A stretch of DNA of 64,000 nucleotides from Peribolospora baueri. Taxonomy: Eukaryota; Basidiomycota; Peribolosporomycetes; Peribolosporales; Peribolosporaceae. This document shows positions 1 through 10,634 of this stretch, in pieces; position 1 is the first letter of the stretch, and each line of letters opens with the position of its first letter. A program made the position numbers and the translations under genes. The DNA lies in assembly GCA_029717555.1 (NCBI GenBank), contig JAMDHS010000013.1:62001-126000 (forward strand). Reading direction: 5' to 3'. Below the pieces are notes generated by a model, which did no database searches, was not told the origin of the DNA, and saw only the letters and a program-made list of their open reading frames with translations.

Positions 1-278
1 CACACTGGACCTCTCGGCGTGGATAGGGAATTCGAACAGCCGCCAGGCGGCTTCAGCGGCGCTATATCCTGTGGCGGAGAGCGAAGAGCAAATTGAAAAC
101 GGCGTGTCTGTTGGCGCCAGGCTCCATCCACGCGGAGGGTGCCTTGTGTAGATCTCACCTCCTCTGCGTCCTTCGCCTTGCCCTTGCCCTTGCCTTCCAT
201 GGCTCCGTCTTTCTCCTTGCCCGCCTTGCGCGACTCGTCCGGTAGCGACGGCGACTGAGAATAAGCTACTGCCGACAT
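1..278 (-). CDS. 5' end of an unidentified gene, cut by the window edge
   Basis: This is a partial protein-coding gene running off the left edge. The first coding exon is 159-278. Its ATG at 278 opens 40 codons rich in Lys, Gly and Glu (MSAVAYSQSPSLPDES then a KGKGKAK stretch). It ends exactly at a strong donor, GAG|gtgaga. A pyrimidine-flanked acceptor (ccacag) then opens a second exon at 68 that stays open to position 1 and begins DIAPLKPPGG. The basic low-complexity N-terminus gives no function. The gene is head-to-head with aconitase, so the 740 bases between them probably hold both promoters. The start is the first ATG in frame. I am fairly sure this is coding and do not know the family. 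Confidence 0.5.
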   Translation of the reverse strand, partial: MSAVAYSQSPSLPDESRKAGKEKDGAMEGKGKGKAKDAEEVRSTQGTLRVDGAWRQQTRRFQFALRSPPQDIAPLKPPGGCSNSLSTPRGPV

Positions 279-1020
279 GGTAAGAGGTTCGAACACCGGA
301 CGCAACAGACCCGGGCGCGCTCGCTCGACCTATATAACAGTCCAGCTGGACCGGCCATGATTGTGACGCCGTGAGGCCAGCATGTCCTATCGCCACAGAC
401 GCGCGCGCGCGGAGGGAGGGTAGTAACACTTCGGGCCGAAATTCCCACGAAAACGATCCGAACTTAATTTTTCCAACGAACATCTTGTATATATCAGATA
501 GACAGGGTTGACTGTACATTGTTCTTCCAGAGCTGGCTGGTCCGAGTAGCGCCTAGCCTGTCCTTCCCGACGCGGCCCCGCACCCTCCTCGCTCGCTCGT
601 TTGGGAAGGAAGGGCATCTTGCGAGCGGCGAAGGTGGGCTGACCGGCGAGGGAGAAGCCGGGAGTGTCGCAATCACGAGGCAAGCGCCGGGCGGGGATAG
701 CCGGGTGGCAGAGTGCGAGGGCGGAAAAGAGCCCCGCCCCGGCCCCATGGGGGGCGCATCGCCGCATAACGCCGCTTGCGCCCGCCGGCCGGACAAAACG
801 CTCGTCTTGGATTGGCTGGATGGCTGCGGCAAGCTGGCGAGGGCGAGGGAGAGAGGCCGGCCGGCAAGCGCCGAGATCGGAGAGAGCGGGATCGAGTTTT
901 CACCGGCGGCGGTCATCATCATCAACCACGACGGTCACCACCACCCCGTCTTTCGTCTCTCTCTTCCTCCTACCCTCCTCTGCGCTCAGCCTTCCCACTC
1001 CTCATCGCATACCCCCCATC
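279..1020. promoter_or_regulatory. Shared upstream region of the left-edge gene and aconitase
   Basis: This 742-base stretch lies between two divergent starts. It is CT-rich near 940-1010, just before the aconitase ATG, as expected for a leader of a highly expressed fungal gene. Open frames here on both strands show no protein character. I see no tRNA, repeat or further gene. Confidence 0.4.
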
Positions 1021-4000
1021 ATGCTTGCCTCGCGTGCTCTGCGCGCCACCACCCAGGCCGGCCGCGTCGCCGCCGGCCGCACCGCCGCTCGCGCCTTTGC
1101 CACGGTCGCCGAGGACGTGTCGCCCGTGACGGGCAAGCTCTCCGACCGAAAGGTGGACATGAGCAACCTCGAGAAGGGTCAGGGCAAGTACATCAACTAC
1201 CAGCGGATAGAGGATAACCTCAAGGTTGTCCGTCAGAGGTGCGCCCCGCCGTCTTCGTCTTCGCCTTGGCCCCTTTCCCCCGTCCATCCGTTCGGTTACT
1301 CGTCGTCGGCGTGGCTTCTTGGACACGGCTGACCACGCGACCCGCTCTTTTGTTCTTTTGTTCTTTTCGTTCTTCCCCCCGATCTTCCGGCCTCTTGCGC
1401 CATCGCAGGCTCAACCGACCTCTCACCCTCTCCGAGAAGATCGTCTACGGTCACCTTGACAACCCTCACGAGCAGGACATCGAGAGGGGCACGTCCTACC
1501 TCAAGCTCCGACCGGACGTGCGTTTCTCGTCTCTCTCTTCTTCGCCCCTCGTTTCCACTCTCAGGCTTGCGTATTCAACCATTCCGTGCTGATGTCTCCC
1601 TCGCCCTTTTCACCGCATCTCCATTCCACTCACAGCGCGTCGCCTGCCAGGATGCCACCGCCCAGATGGCCCTTTTGCAGTTCATGTCCGCCGGCCTGCC
1701 CGAGGTGGCCGTCCCCACCACCGTCCATTGCGACCACCTTATCGAGGCACAGGTCGGCGGTGCCAAGGACTTGGCCAGGGCGATCGAAATTAACAAGGAG
1801 GTCTACGACTTCCTCGCCACTTGCACTGCCAAGGTGAGCAGCTGAGCCCTCGAGGCTGCGCGCGATGGGGCGGCCCGACATCGACTGAGACCCCCCGCTC
1901 TGTCCATTCTCTCAGTACGGCATCGGCTTCTGGAAGCCGGGTTCGGGTATCATCCACCAGATCTTGCTTGAGAACTACGCCTTCCCCGGCGGTCTCATGA
2001 TTGGTACCGACTCGCACACCCCCAACGCCGGTGGTCTCGGCATGGTTGCCTGCGGTGTCGGTGGCGCTGACGCTGTCGACGTCATGGCCAACCTGCCCTG
2101 GGAGCTCAAGTGCCCCAAGGTGATCGGCGTCAACCTGACCGGCCAGCTCTCCGGCTGGACCGCGCCCAAGGACATTATCCTCAAGGTCGCCGGCATTCTC
2201 ACCGTCAAGGGCGGCACCGGCGCTATCGTCGAGTACAAGGGCCCCGGCGTTGACTCGCTCTCGGCCACCGGTATGGGCACCATCTGCAACATGGGCGCCG
2301 AAATCGGCGCCACCACGTCCGTCTTCCCTTACAACGAGCGCATGGGCGACTACCTCCGGGCGACCAAGCGCTCCGAGATCGCCAACTACGCCAAGGCGTT
2401 CCAGAGCAACCTTCTCCCCGACAAGAACGCCGAGTACGACCAGCACATCGAGATCAACCTGTCGGAGCTCGAGCCCCACATCAACGGCCCCTTCACTCCC
2501 GACCTTGCCACGCCGCTCTCCCAGTTTGCCGCCGAGGTGAAGAAGAACGACTGGCCGCGCGAGCTGACCGTCGGCCTCATCGGCTCGTGCACCAACTCGT
2601 CGTACGAGGACATGTCCCGCGCCGCCTCGATCGCCAAGGAGGCCCTCGACCACGGCGTCAAGGTCAAGTCCAAGTTCACCGTCACTCCCGGTTCCGAGCA
2701 GATCCGCGCCACGATCGAGCGCGACGGCCAGGTGGAGACGCTCTCCCAGGCCGGTGGTGTCGTCCTCGCCAACGCTTGTGGTCCTTGCATCGGCCAGTGG
2801 GACAGGCAGGACGTGAAGAAGGGCGAGAAGAACTCGATCATCACGTCCTACAACCGCAACTTTACGGGCCGCAACGACGCCAACCCGGCGACGCACGCCT
2901 TTGTCGCCTCGCCTGACCTCGTCACCGCCATGGTCTTTGCCGGCGACTTGACCTTCAACCCGATGACCGACACGCTCACCGGCGCCGATGGCAAGCCGTT
3001 CAAGTTCAGCGACCCCGCCGGCATCGAGCTCCCCGTCAAGGGCTATGACGCTGGTGAGAACACGTACCAGGGGCCCCCGCAGGACCGCGAGTCGGTCCAG
3101 GTGGCCATCGACCCGCAGAGCAAGCGCCTGCAGTACCTCGCGCCGTTCGAGGCGTGGGACGGCAAAGACCCTGAGGACCTTCCGATCCTCATCAAGGTCA
3201 AGGGCAAGTGCACCACCGACCACATCTCCGCCGGCGGTCCCTGGCTCAAGTACCGCGGCCACCTGCAGAACATTTCGCAGAACTGCCTCATCGGAGCGAT
3301 CAACTCCGCCAACGGCAAGGCCAACGAGGTGCAGAACCAGATCACCGGCGAGTGGGGCGCCGTTCCAGCCGTCGCCGAGTACTACCGCGACCAGGCGAAG
3401 ACCAAGTGGGTCGTCATCGGCGACGACAAGTGAGTGCGGAATTTCTTGTTTTCCTCGTGGTTTTTTCTTTTCTTTTCTTTTCTGTGCTGACATGTGCTTT
3501 CCCTCACCTCGCCAGCTACGGAGAGGGCTCCAGCCGTGAGCACGCCGCCTTGGAGCCTCGGTACCTCGGTAAGTTTTGCGCGCATCCGTCGGGGCAAGTC
3601 GTTGCGGGCTGTCGCTGACTGCTCGCTTGTTCCCCCGTCCGACAGGCGCTCGCGCCATCATCACCAAGAGCTTTGCCCGTATCCACGAGACCAACCTCAA
3701 GAAGCAGGGCCTCTTGCCCTTGACCTTTGTCGAGGCCGCTGACTATGACAAGGTGAGCTTGAGTCGCGGTCTTCGTCGTCTCTGCTTCGCTACCGCATCG
3801 CTCACTTCCCTCCCCGACTTCGCGCCACCAGATCCAGCCCACGGACAAGGTCACCCTTAAGAACGTGACCAAGATCGCCCCCGGCAGCACCGTCACGCTC
3901 GTCGCCAAGCACCAGGATGGTGAGTCACCTTGGCCTTGGACTTCTCGGCCGCCGTCCGCCCGCGTCCTCGAGCTGACCCGCCGTCGCCCCTTTGCTCGCT

Positions 4001-4193
4001 GTCTCAGGCTCGGTCGACGAGATCCCACTTACGCACACGATGAACGAGGGCCAGAGTGAGTTTTCCTTTATTTTTTTCCGCGAGGCGTGCCGCGAGACGT
4101 GCCTCTCAACGTTTTTGCGTTCCCCCCTTCCCAGTCGAGTGGTTCAAGTACGGTTCGGCGCTCAACAAGATGGCTCGCCAGGCCGGCCACTAA
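1021..4193 (+). CDS. ACO1: Aconitate hydratase, mitochondrial
   Basis: Aconitase interconverts citrate and isocitrate in the mitochondrial TCA cycle, using a [4Fe-4S] cluster. My nine-exon model is 1021-1238, 1409-1517, 1636-1833, 1916-3429, 3516-3568, 3646-3752, 3832-3919, 4008-4055 and 4135-4193. The exons sum to 2394 bases, or 797 residues, close to the usual 780. The N-terminus ([15 protein letters not shown]) is Arg/Ala-rich and fits a mitochondrial presequence. Visible landmarks are [39 protein letters not shown], the cluster cysteine in [12 protein letters not shown], and the pair in [12 protein letters not shown]. Later come the swivel-domain motifs [15 protein letters not shown] and [17 protein letters not shown]. 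Third-position G/C is very strong, which fits high expression. The ATG sits right after a CT-rich leader. Identification is secure. Confidence 0.97.
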
Positions 4194-5051
4194 CGTTCCT
4201 TTCTGTCTTCTCGCCCGTCGCATCCTGTTGTCCTCGTGCATACGTGTACGTACCGTCGTCGTTCCCTCCCATCCCGTCCCGTCCGCCGTTCTTGCCTCGT
4301 CTGTCTGTTCCCGTCTATTATTCTGTCGTGACGGAGAAAAGGAATCCAAACCCGGATGTTCCGTCTATCCCCCCCGCTCGGCGGCGCGAAATGCGCGGCC
4401 CGGCCCGCCGGCAGGCTCAACTTGAGTTCAGCTGCGAGCCTTCTTTTTACGCTTTCGTGGCCGCACTCCTTCCGATCGTTCGTTCCTCGTCACCGGGGGG
4501 GGTGGGGGGTTGCACTCGTCCCGTCCCGCACGACCCGATACGATAGATAGAGCCGTCCTACGGTTCGTTCCTCTTCGTCTCTACCCCGCGTCCCGTGTCG
4601 GCATTCGGTCGCATCCTCGACCGTCCAGCGTGCGTGTGGTTGGCCGTGACGGACAAGACGCTAGGACCGACTCAGCCCTAGAGAGAGGGGAGGGTTAGAT
4701 GACTCGACCAGTTATAGTTGTCTTTTCCCAGCGAAGTGCAACCCGGCTTCAAATTGGACAGAAAGAACACAGAACTGGGAGAAGATCTGGGCTCGCCGGG
4801 CCGAAGGAAGTACAATGGAAATGGGTAGTCCTTTTACACCCTACAGGAGGAATGGGGACTGCCATTGTAGAATAATAATATTCTTTCAGTACCATCCCAT
4901 CCTAGAGCCATCGCCTCCGGCTTATATCGAAATGGATGAGTGAACCTTTCTCAACCCGCATCTCGAACCCTAACTAATGATGCAAAAGTATGCCGCAGCT
5001 ACCGCAAGTTCAAGCTATAAATGCCGCGAGGATAAAAAAGATCCAAAAAAG
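4194..5051. other. Intergenic region after aconitase, no gene seen
   Basis: This is the 3' flank of aconitase followed by 860 bases before the first tRNA gene. The first 500 bases are CT-rich. The part after 4700 is AT-richer, including a short ATA/AAT run near 4870. Open frames on both strands lack codon bias. I see nothing else. Confidence 0.35.
5045..5050 (-). terminator. Pol III terminator of tRNA-Arg
   Basis: Six A on the plus strand read as T6 on the minus strand, directly after the 3' end of the tRNA. This is a standard RNA polymerase III stop signal. Confidence 0.6.
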
Positions 5052-5146
5052 CACACCCTGTGGGGATCGAACCCACGATCGCCGCCTCGCCGGCGGAGTG
5101 GTACTCCTTATAGGAGGGCGGCGCCTTACCACTGGGCCAAGGGTGC
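5052..5146 (-). tRNA. tRNA-Arg(CCT) with intron
   Basis: Read on the minus strand, the acceptor GCACCCT pairs with AGGGTGT (first pair G-U). The D arm is GCCCAGTGGTAAGGC. The anticodon stem is CCGCC/GGCGG around a loop starting CTCCTA, giving anticodon CCT. The T arm is GTGGG-TTCGATC-CCCAC. About 22 extra bases sit one base 3' of the anticodon, the canonical place for a eukaryotic nuclear tRNA intron. A T6 run follows the 3' end. The CTCCTA loop is also that of known fungal tRNA-Arg(CCT). Exact intron ends are my inference. The tRNA call itself is strong. Confidence 0.9.
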
Positions 5147-5671
5147 CTTTGTTGAAACGAAGGTTTAAAGTCGCATACAAATACACGAACCTAATTGAGG
5201 CAGACCTCAGTTTATCACCCGCTCATTACCTCGCCCACCTCGTGACGTTCTTTCACGCTTGGAGAACGTGCATTTCCGTCTATTACTGTGCGCCTCCCCT
5301 TTTCTCCTCTTTTCGGTACGAGCCCCACGCCTACCACTTTGTTTCTTCACTTGCCGTGACGCCAATTAGCCATCATACCGTACATGTCCTTGCCGTCGTC
5401 TGCGGATGTTCGCACTTGGCCCGTGCGACGCATCGAACATCAAGCGCTCGTGGTTGGTCAGTGGTCCGGCGTCGCGGGGAGCCTACCTGGTTGCGACAGC
5501 GATGGCGTCCGTGCCCTCAGCATGACGTGCGTTGAGTGTCGGTCCTGTGCCAGCAAGGTGTGCATCACCACGCGTACGAACAAGTGTGGAAATGCAAAAA
5601 GTAAAAAACAATGCGTAAACCGGAAATCGAACCTCTCGTTCGTGCGCGTGGAGGTGCAAAAAGTAAAAAAA
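5147..5671. other. Spacer between the two tRNA genes
   Basis: This spacer of 525 bases has no protein-like frame. It contains a partial direct copy of the second tRNA's 3' end (listed separately). Nothing else is recognised. Confidence 0.4.
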
Positions 5672-5693
5672 TGCGTAAACCGGGAATCGAACC
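5586..5693. repeat. Direct repeat carrying the 3' end of tRNA-Gly
   Basis: Bases 5586-5633 and about 5648-5693 are near-identical direct copies 62 bases apart. Each has a GTGGA start, the string GCAAAAAGTAAAAAA and then ATGCGTAAACCGG. The right copy runs into the intact tRNA-Gly. The left copy stops after the T arm and lacks the rest. So the tRNA 3' half, with its T-run terminator flank, has been duplicated downstream of the gene (on its own strand). Confidence 0.8.
5664..5670 (-). terminator. Pol III terminator of tRNA-Gly
   Basis: Seven A on the plus strand give T7 on the minus strand, starting two bases after the tRNA 3' end. This fits RNA polymerase III termination. Confidence 0.6.
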
Positions 5694-5762
5694 CGGGGCA
5701 GAGCCAAAGCTACCAGGGAAACCCCGTGGGAAGACTCTATGTTACCATTACACCATTCACGC
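5672..5762 (-). tRNA. tRNA-Gly(CCC) with intron
   Basis: On the minus strand, acceptor GCGTGAA pairs with TTTACGC (one G-U), followed by discriminator A. The D arm contains GTGTAATGGTAAC. The anticodon stem GAGTC/GGCTC closes a loop beginning TTCCCA, so the anticodon is CCC with A at position 37. A four-base variable loop follows, then T arm CCGGG-TTCGATT-CCCGG. About 19 bases are inserted after position 37, a canonical nuclear intron. Shifting the stem by one base would give TCC instead, but that puts C at 37 and leaves a three-base variable loop, so CCC is preferred. A T7 terminator follows. Confidence 0.88.
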
Positions 5763-6466
5763 TACAACATATTACATCCACTTCACATCGCGCCACCTCA
5801 CATTAGACGACGCGACCGAAAGAAGAAGCGTGTGCAGAAAAGAATTGTCGAAGATCGGTTTGTTTACGCTGCTCGTTGACATGTTCTTCGAAAGAGATGG
5901 TAAACGCGGACAAGCACCCACGTGTAGTAATGTTAGAACTGACGGTGGATGGACGAAAGTGGATGTTAGTGGTTCGTTATTGTTAAGAGAGCATACAAAA
6001 GAGGAAAACGAGAGGTAGAGGGAGACGGGCAGAACTAGCCGCAGTAACACAGTCGCCTACATAGTCATGTCCGCTTTCAGCCGCGTAACCACGGTGCTCG
6101 TCGCCGCCAATCTCCAACACCACGAGGATGCACGTGACCTTCAACCCATGACTATGCATGCCGAGGGGGCACTGGTAAGGACGGCGCCGGTGTCAGTGCT
6201 ATGCAATATGCGGGTATGTTAGTATGCATAACCAGTGTTTTGGCTGGGATTAGTCAATTTTTGGCTGGGGACAAGCGGGAAAGGGAGATCGCTATGCACT
6301 ATGCGAAGGCATACCTAGGGACCCGTATGCTAACAGACAAGTTTGACTGTATCTCAATGTTCACTACAACCGTGGACTTTACAAGATTTCGCGTGAAGGA
6401 ATACTACAACACCGCCAACTGTAGTCGCACCGCCAACTCTGCCAAAACCGCCGCTTATCATTGTAC
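5763..6466. other. Intergenic, no gene seen
   Basis: This AT-richer spacer of about 700 bases lies between tRNA-Gly and the 3' end of the next minus-strand gene. Open frames are short and without bias. Two short phrases of the kind ggctggg/gattagtcaattttt near 6240 look like local duplication. Nothing else is seen. Confidence 0.3.
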
Positions 6467-8090
6467 TCACAACGACGGTAAATCGGACCAGTGAAACAGC
6501 TCCTCCACCTTCCCGCCGATGAAGCGGTAGAGGGCACTCCCCTCGAAGAAGGCATCATGAAGGAGAGCACGCTTCATGACGGTGGGCAGGGCGGCGAAGG
6601 ACTCCAGGCGACGGCCCCAACGCGACTCGTGCGGGGCTGTGGTCTTGCACGACCCCAGCGTGCGCGACCCAGCGTCGTAGGGCTGATGCTGGTAGGTGAC
6701 CCTTCTTGGGACGTATTGCCACAGAGACGAAGTTACAGGGCACAGGATGCCGGCAGCTCACCCATTCCGGCCGACGAAGAGGGGGGAAAGCGGGACGATG
6801 AGGGGGGAAAGCGAACAGCGGGGAGAAGAACATCTCCGCGATGCTGGCGATGCGCCAATCGCCGAGGGTGGTGTGGCCCGCCCCGTACCGCGCGCCTGAG
6901 TCGCCCGGCTCGGCCTGTCGCCGGATGATGAGGTCCAGGGCCTGGACCCGCTTCCAGAGAGCCAGGCGCACGGCCGAGTCCGCCGCGTCCTCGTCTTCGC
7001 GGAGCCAGAAGACGCGAAGACCGTCGAAGTCGATCCCGCCGCTCCGGAGGTCCTCGATCTCGTCGTCGGTTAGTTGTTCGATAACGTCTTCTGCCTTGAC
7101 ACCCTCAATGGCGCCAAGATTGACGCGGTCTCCTATGTCAGGCGCGAGGAGGAGGTCGCTAGGATAGAGAAGGAACCCCACGTTGAGATCCTTAGCCCCA
7201 ATGCCTCACCACCTTCTAGAACTATGTTTTGTCTGACAATAGCCCAGAAAGGCATAGTCACATGAAGGGGCGGAGCAGCGCATCGAAAAGAACGCCTTTT
7301 GCGTGTCGATGCGATCCTCAGAAACGCCTGGCAGCTTCGCCAGCCGCCGAGATGCCGACTGCGGGCAGCGGACCTTTATTTGTGGGTCCGCAAATCCAGC
7401 CGCTCGTCGTGGCTTGGGACAGCCGGTCCAGCTGGTCTAGGCGGCGCCGGAGGGCTTCGAAAGCGATCATATGATCGCTGTATCCCTAGCAAAAGCCGCG
7501 ACCGCGCCTCCTGAGCCTCGGTCGGGGTCGCGGTACCACGGGGCCCACGGCGTGGGCCACAGCCGCCTCCACGGCTCCCAATACTGCTCACCGATCTTAT
7601 GAGGTTGGTGTCGGTGGGTATCGCCAACAGCCAGTTGCGCCAAAGATCGGCGCCCGGCTCCATGCCCATGTAAACGACGCGGCCGACGCTCTACGGACGC
7701 CGCGGAGGTTTACAGCTTTGCACCATCACCAAAGCGGTCTCCGCTCGCTCTCGGCGAGGGTGCGTTCTGCGGCTTCGTCAGACTCGCCGGACCCTTCAGA
7801 CCAAGTCGGTGGGTTGACCCACTCGGAAAGGAGGTCGGTGACGCAGAGAGGTGAGAATAGTCTTCGGTCGCTTGCTTGCCTCGTCCGGTCGTCTCCTTGT
7901 CTGACAATTGTGGAACAACCCGCAGCCAACCTCCGCCACATCACGGCGCGCGGAGAGCCGTGCTCTTCGGAGAGGGTCGACCAGGTCAACGAGCTGGCAA
8001 GATTGGCCATGGAGGAGCGGGCCAGGGGGCTCTCCTTCGTCTCCGTGCCTTGCCCTAGCCGCATGAGCGACCGCAAAGAATCCTGCAAAG
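6467..8090 (-). CDS. Hypothetical protein, multi-exon, possibly decayed
   Basis: I do not recognise this gene. The 3' part is convincing. An exon ending at 6762 with TGG|gtgagc is followed by a 73-base intron (6689-6761) and a last exon 6467-6688, whose 74 codons read MKRALLHDAFFEGS, YRFIGGKVEELFHWSD and a TGA stop. The exon before carries an acidic, helical segment (EDVIEQLTDDEIEDLRSG, then LREDEDAADSAVRLALWKR). Further upstream, protein-like pieces recur in shifting frames: VRQNIVLEGGEALG near 7215, EALRRRLDQLDRLSQATTSG near 7430, and SSMANLASSLTWSTLSEEH near 7990. I could not join them all with good GT-AG introns. The segment near 7190 seems to need a frame change. It is either an unusual spliced gene or a pseudogene. 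The 5' end is uncertain. Confidence 0.4.
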
Positions 8091-8246
8091 GGGGTTAGCA
8101 TAATATCGGTCTGCCACTGGCAGCATCGTTCACCAGCAGTTCCCTAGCCATGGACAATGGATGAAGGCCGAGGAGAAGACAAACAAATACAAGATGATGG
8201 TATCGAACTGAACGGTGTCGCGAGAGAGTAGGGATATGCGAATCTA

Positions 8247-8710
8247 GGAACAATGAAGAATCACGTGACGACGGTAATACGACTGCATTTGTATTACAAT
8301 GGACAATTGCACATCAAGTCCACCCCAACGCCGCCAACCAGAGGGCGGTGATAGATGGCATTGAAGTTCCGACGAGCCTATAGACTGTTCGAGGCTTTGT
8401 AGGTGCATGACATCCCGCCCCAAAGCATTGGAGCATAGCGGTTGGGAATGTACCGCACTCTTCAAAGTTTACCAGACCGTCTGCGAGCGTCTACTCTTCG
8501 CGTTCAAGGAAGACCAGATTTGTATGTGAAATCTACTCGTTTTAATAGTGAAGGTTTACAGCTGTCCTTGACGATGTACGATTTCGATTTGGAGGGATAC
8601 AAATTTGTTTGAAGGGTTACATTGATCCGACTTGGAAGCTTCCGCGAAAAAGGTGGCAGGAATATAAATGCAGTCGTATTGCCGTTGTCACGTGGTCCTT
8701 CATTGGTTTT
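8247..8710. mobile_element. Probable MITE (non-autonomous DNA transposon)
   Basis: Bases 8251-8295 and 8661-8705 form an inverted repeat with 40 of 45 matching. All five differences are transitions. Each arm begins CAATGAAG and contains CACGTGAC and AATACGACTGCATTT. Beyond the arms the similarity fades into GGAA versus AAAAC, and both sides then meet a TA dinucleotide (8245-8246 and 8711-8712), which could be the TA target duplication of a Tc1/mariner-type element. The 370-base interior has no coding frame. Size, arms and lack of coding fit a MITE. It lies upstream of the acyltransferase gene. Family is inference. Confidence 0.65.
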
Positions 8711-9022
8711 TAATTCTTCGCCGCCTCTCGCCCTTTAGGCATTGACTCGCCCTACGTGACGGCGAGGACAAACCCGGCCGGGCCGAAAGTCACAAGCCAA
8801 ATGAACCGCCGGCTTTCCATCGTCGCGACCACTCCGACCGACGTAGCCGTTCATCAATCGACTCGACCCGACTCGACTTGACCCGATTCGACTCGACTCG
8901 GTCAGCTCGTTCGCCGGTCTTCATTGGCTGACCCAACCGCTGCCCCCGCTCAGCCTCCGCCGTCGTCTCCTTCCGCCCTCTCCCTCGACCCCCACCGATC
9001 AAACCCCCCGGACCGGGCGGCC
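8711..9022. promoter_or_regulatory. Leader of the acyltransferase gene with a TCGAC simple repeat
   Basis: This 312-base stretch lies between the MITE and the acyltransferase ATG. Bases 8857-8901 are an imperfect run of ACTCG/ATTCG units. A CT-rich leader follows. No gene is seen. Confidence 0.4.
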
Positions 9023-10634
9023 ATGCTTGCTTTCTCTTCTTCTGCCTCCTCCGAGCACGAACCCCCCTCTACGTCCCTCCTCTGCACCATGGGCCTCCTC
9101 GCCCGCCCGCTCGCCTACGCGGCTGGCCTCGGCTTTCTCGCGCTCACTCTCCTGAGCCCGCGATCAAGCCGAGCGCGCTTCTACCTCAACTCCTCCCTCT
9201 ACCTCTCCTCCCTCGGCGTCTGCTCCGTCTGGGGCGTCCTCGTCTCCATCTGGATGACCACCCTCCCCGGCCTCAGCAGGTTCAACATCAACTTGGTCAT
9301 CGCCCGCAGCTTTTACTTCCTCGCCGGCTCGCTCATCGGGTTCCGCTTCGAGGTCGAAGGCGAGGAGTACCTGGAGAAGAACCGGCCGTACGTCATGGTC
9401 GGCAACCATCAGAGCGGGATCGACATCTTGTACCTGGGAAGGATCTTCCCCGGCTATGCAAGCATCATGGCTAAGAAGGAGCTCAAGTACGCCCCCCTCT
9501 TGGGACAATATAGTCAGTCCGCCCTCTGATTTCTCGTTCGCTAGTAATGCCGCTCACATCCTTCTACTTCCACCAGTGACTCTTTCCGGCGCCGTCTTCA
9601 TCAACCGAAGGAACAAGGAGGACGCTGTCAAGACATTTGCTCGCGTGGGCGACGACATGAAGAGGAAAAAGGTGTGCCGTCGTCGCAGGCTCAACCGCCG
9701 CTACTCTCATGCTGACCGTCTCACTCGCTCCCCAACAGGTTTCCCTGTGGGTCTTTCCCGAAGGGACGCGCTCCAGTCTGCCCTACCCAGGACTCCTTCC
9801 GTTCAAGAAGGGCGCTTTCCACCTCGCCGTGCAAGCGCAGGTGCCCATCGTCCCTGTCGTGTGCGAGAACTACTGGCGCCTGTTCGATGGACGGTCCAGG
9901 TTCGAGGGCGGAACCATTCGGATCAAGGGTGAGTGGCGCGGGGGTGAAAATGCATTTCCCGGGCGCGAACGACCGCTGATTTACTCCCCTTGGCAGTCCT
10001 TGAGCCGATCTCGACCCAGGGTCTCACCGCCACAGATGTAAACTCTCTCACGGAGCGTGCGCGCAACGCCATGCTCGCCGCCCTCCAACAAATGGACGCT
10101 GACCGGGACGCCTTCGACTCCGCTCCGAAAACGCATAACTCTTCGCTCGGATCCACGTCTTCCATCGCCGCGCCGCCCACCAGCATCCGCCCGTACAAGT
10201 TGGGCGGCCTCGCCGGTTTGGCTAGCAAGATCGTCGGCACGAGCACAGGCAGCCTTCACGCCGTCGCACTGGCGGCCAAGACGGAGAGGGCGCGGTTGGA
10301 GGCGCAGCGACAGGGCAAGGACGGCTCGCCGCAAGAGTACGGGCTCTTGAGCGAGTCCGACGCCAAGGCCGAGGCCAAGACGCAGGGGACGACGCCACCA
10401 GGGAGTTCGGCAGCTTTGCCTGCCGATCGGGTAGCCGAAGATCGCGGCGTCGAGGCAGAGGGCGCGCGCGTGACGGACGCGGCCAGCGGCGAGACGCTCA
10501 GGAGGCGAAGAGACGGCAAGGAGGGAGGCAACAACGGCGGTGGCGACCGGCTGAGCTGGAGCGAGAACTCGTCCGAGGAGCTCGTCGACGAGGACGGCGC
10601 CGTCGTCGTCAAGAGGCCTTCCGGTCAAGCTTGA
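9023..10634 (+). CDS. SLC1: 1-acyl-sn-glycerol-3-phosphate acyltransferase (SLC1 type)
   Basis: The enzyme acylates lysophosphatidic acid to phosphatidic acid in ER membranes, a core step of phospholipid and triacylglycerol synthesis. Exons are 9023-9512, 9577-9671, 9739-9928 and 9997-10634, giving 470 residues. Two or three hydrophobic segments lie near residues 23-105. PlsC-family blocks follow in order: NHQSGID (HX4D catalytic motif), GAVFINRRNK, VFPEGTRS and VPIVPVV. The C-terminal 190 residues are polar and low-complexity, longer than in the usual 300-residue enzyme, and are probably disordered. The ATG at 9023 is the first in frame. A second at 9089 (MGLLARPLAYAAG) could also serve. A possible MITE lies about 300 bases upstream. 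Confidence 0.9.

Noticed and set aside
1790-3700. A 636-codon open frame antisense to aconitase
   Set aside because: It mirrors the strongly biased coding strand. High G/C at third positions removes stops from one antisense frame. It crosses aconitase introns and its composition is unnatural.
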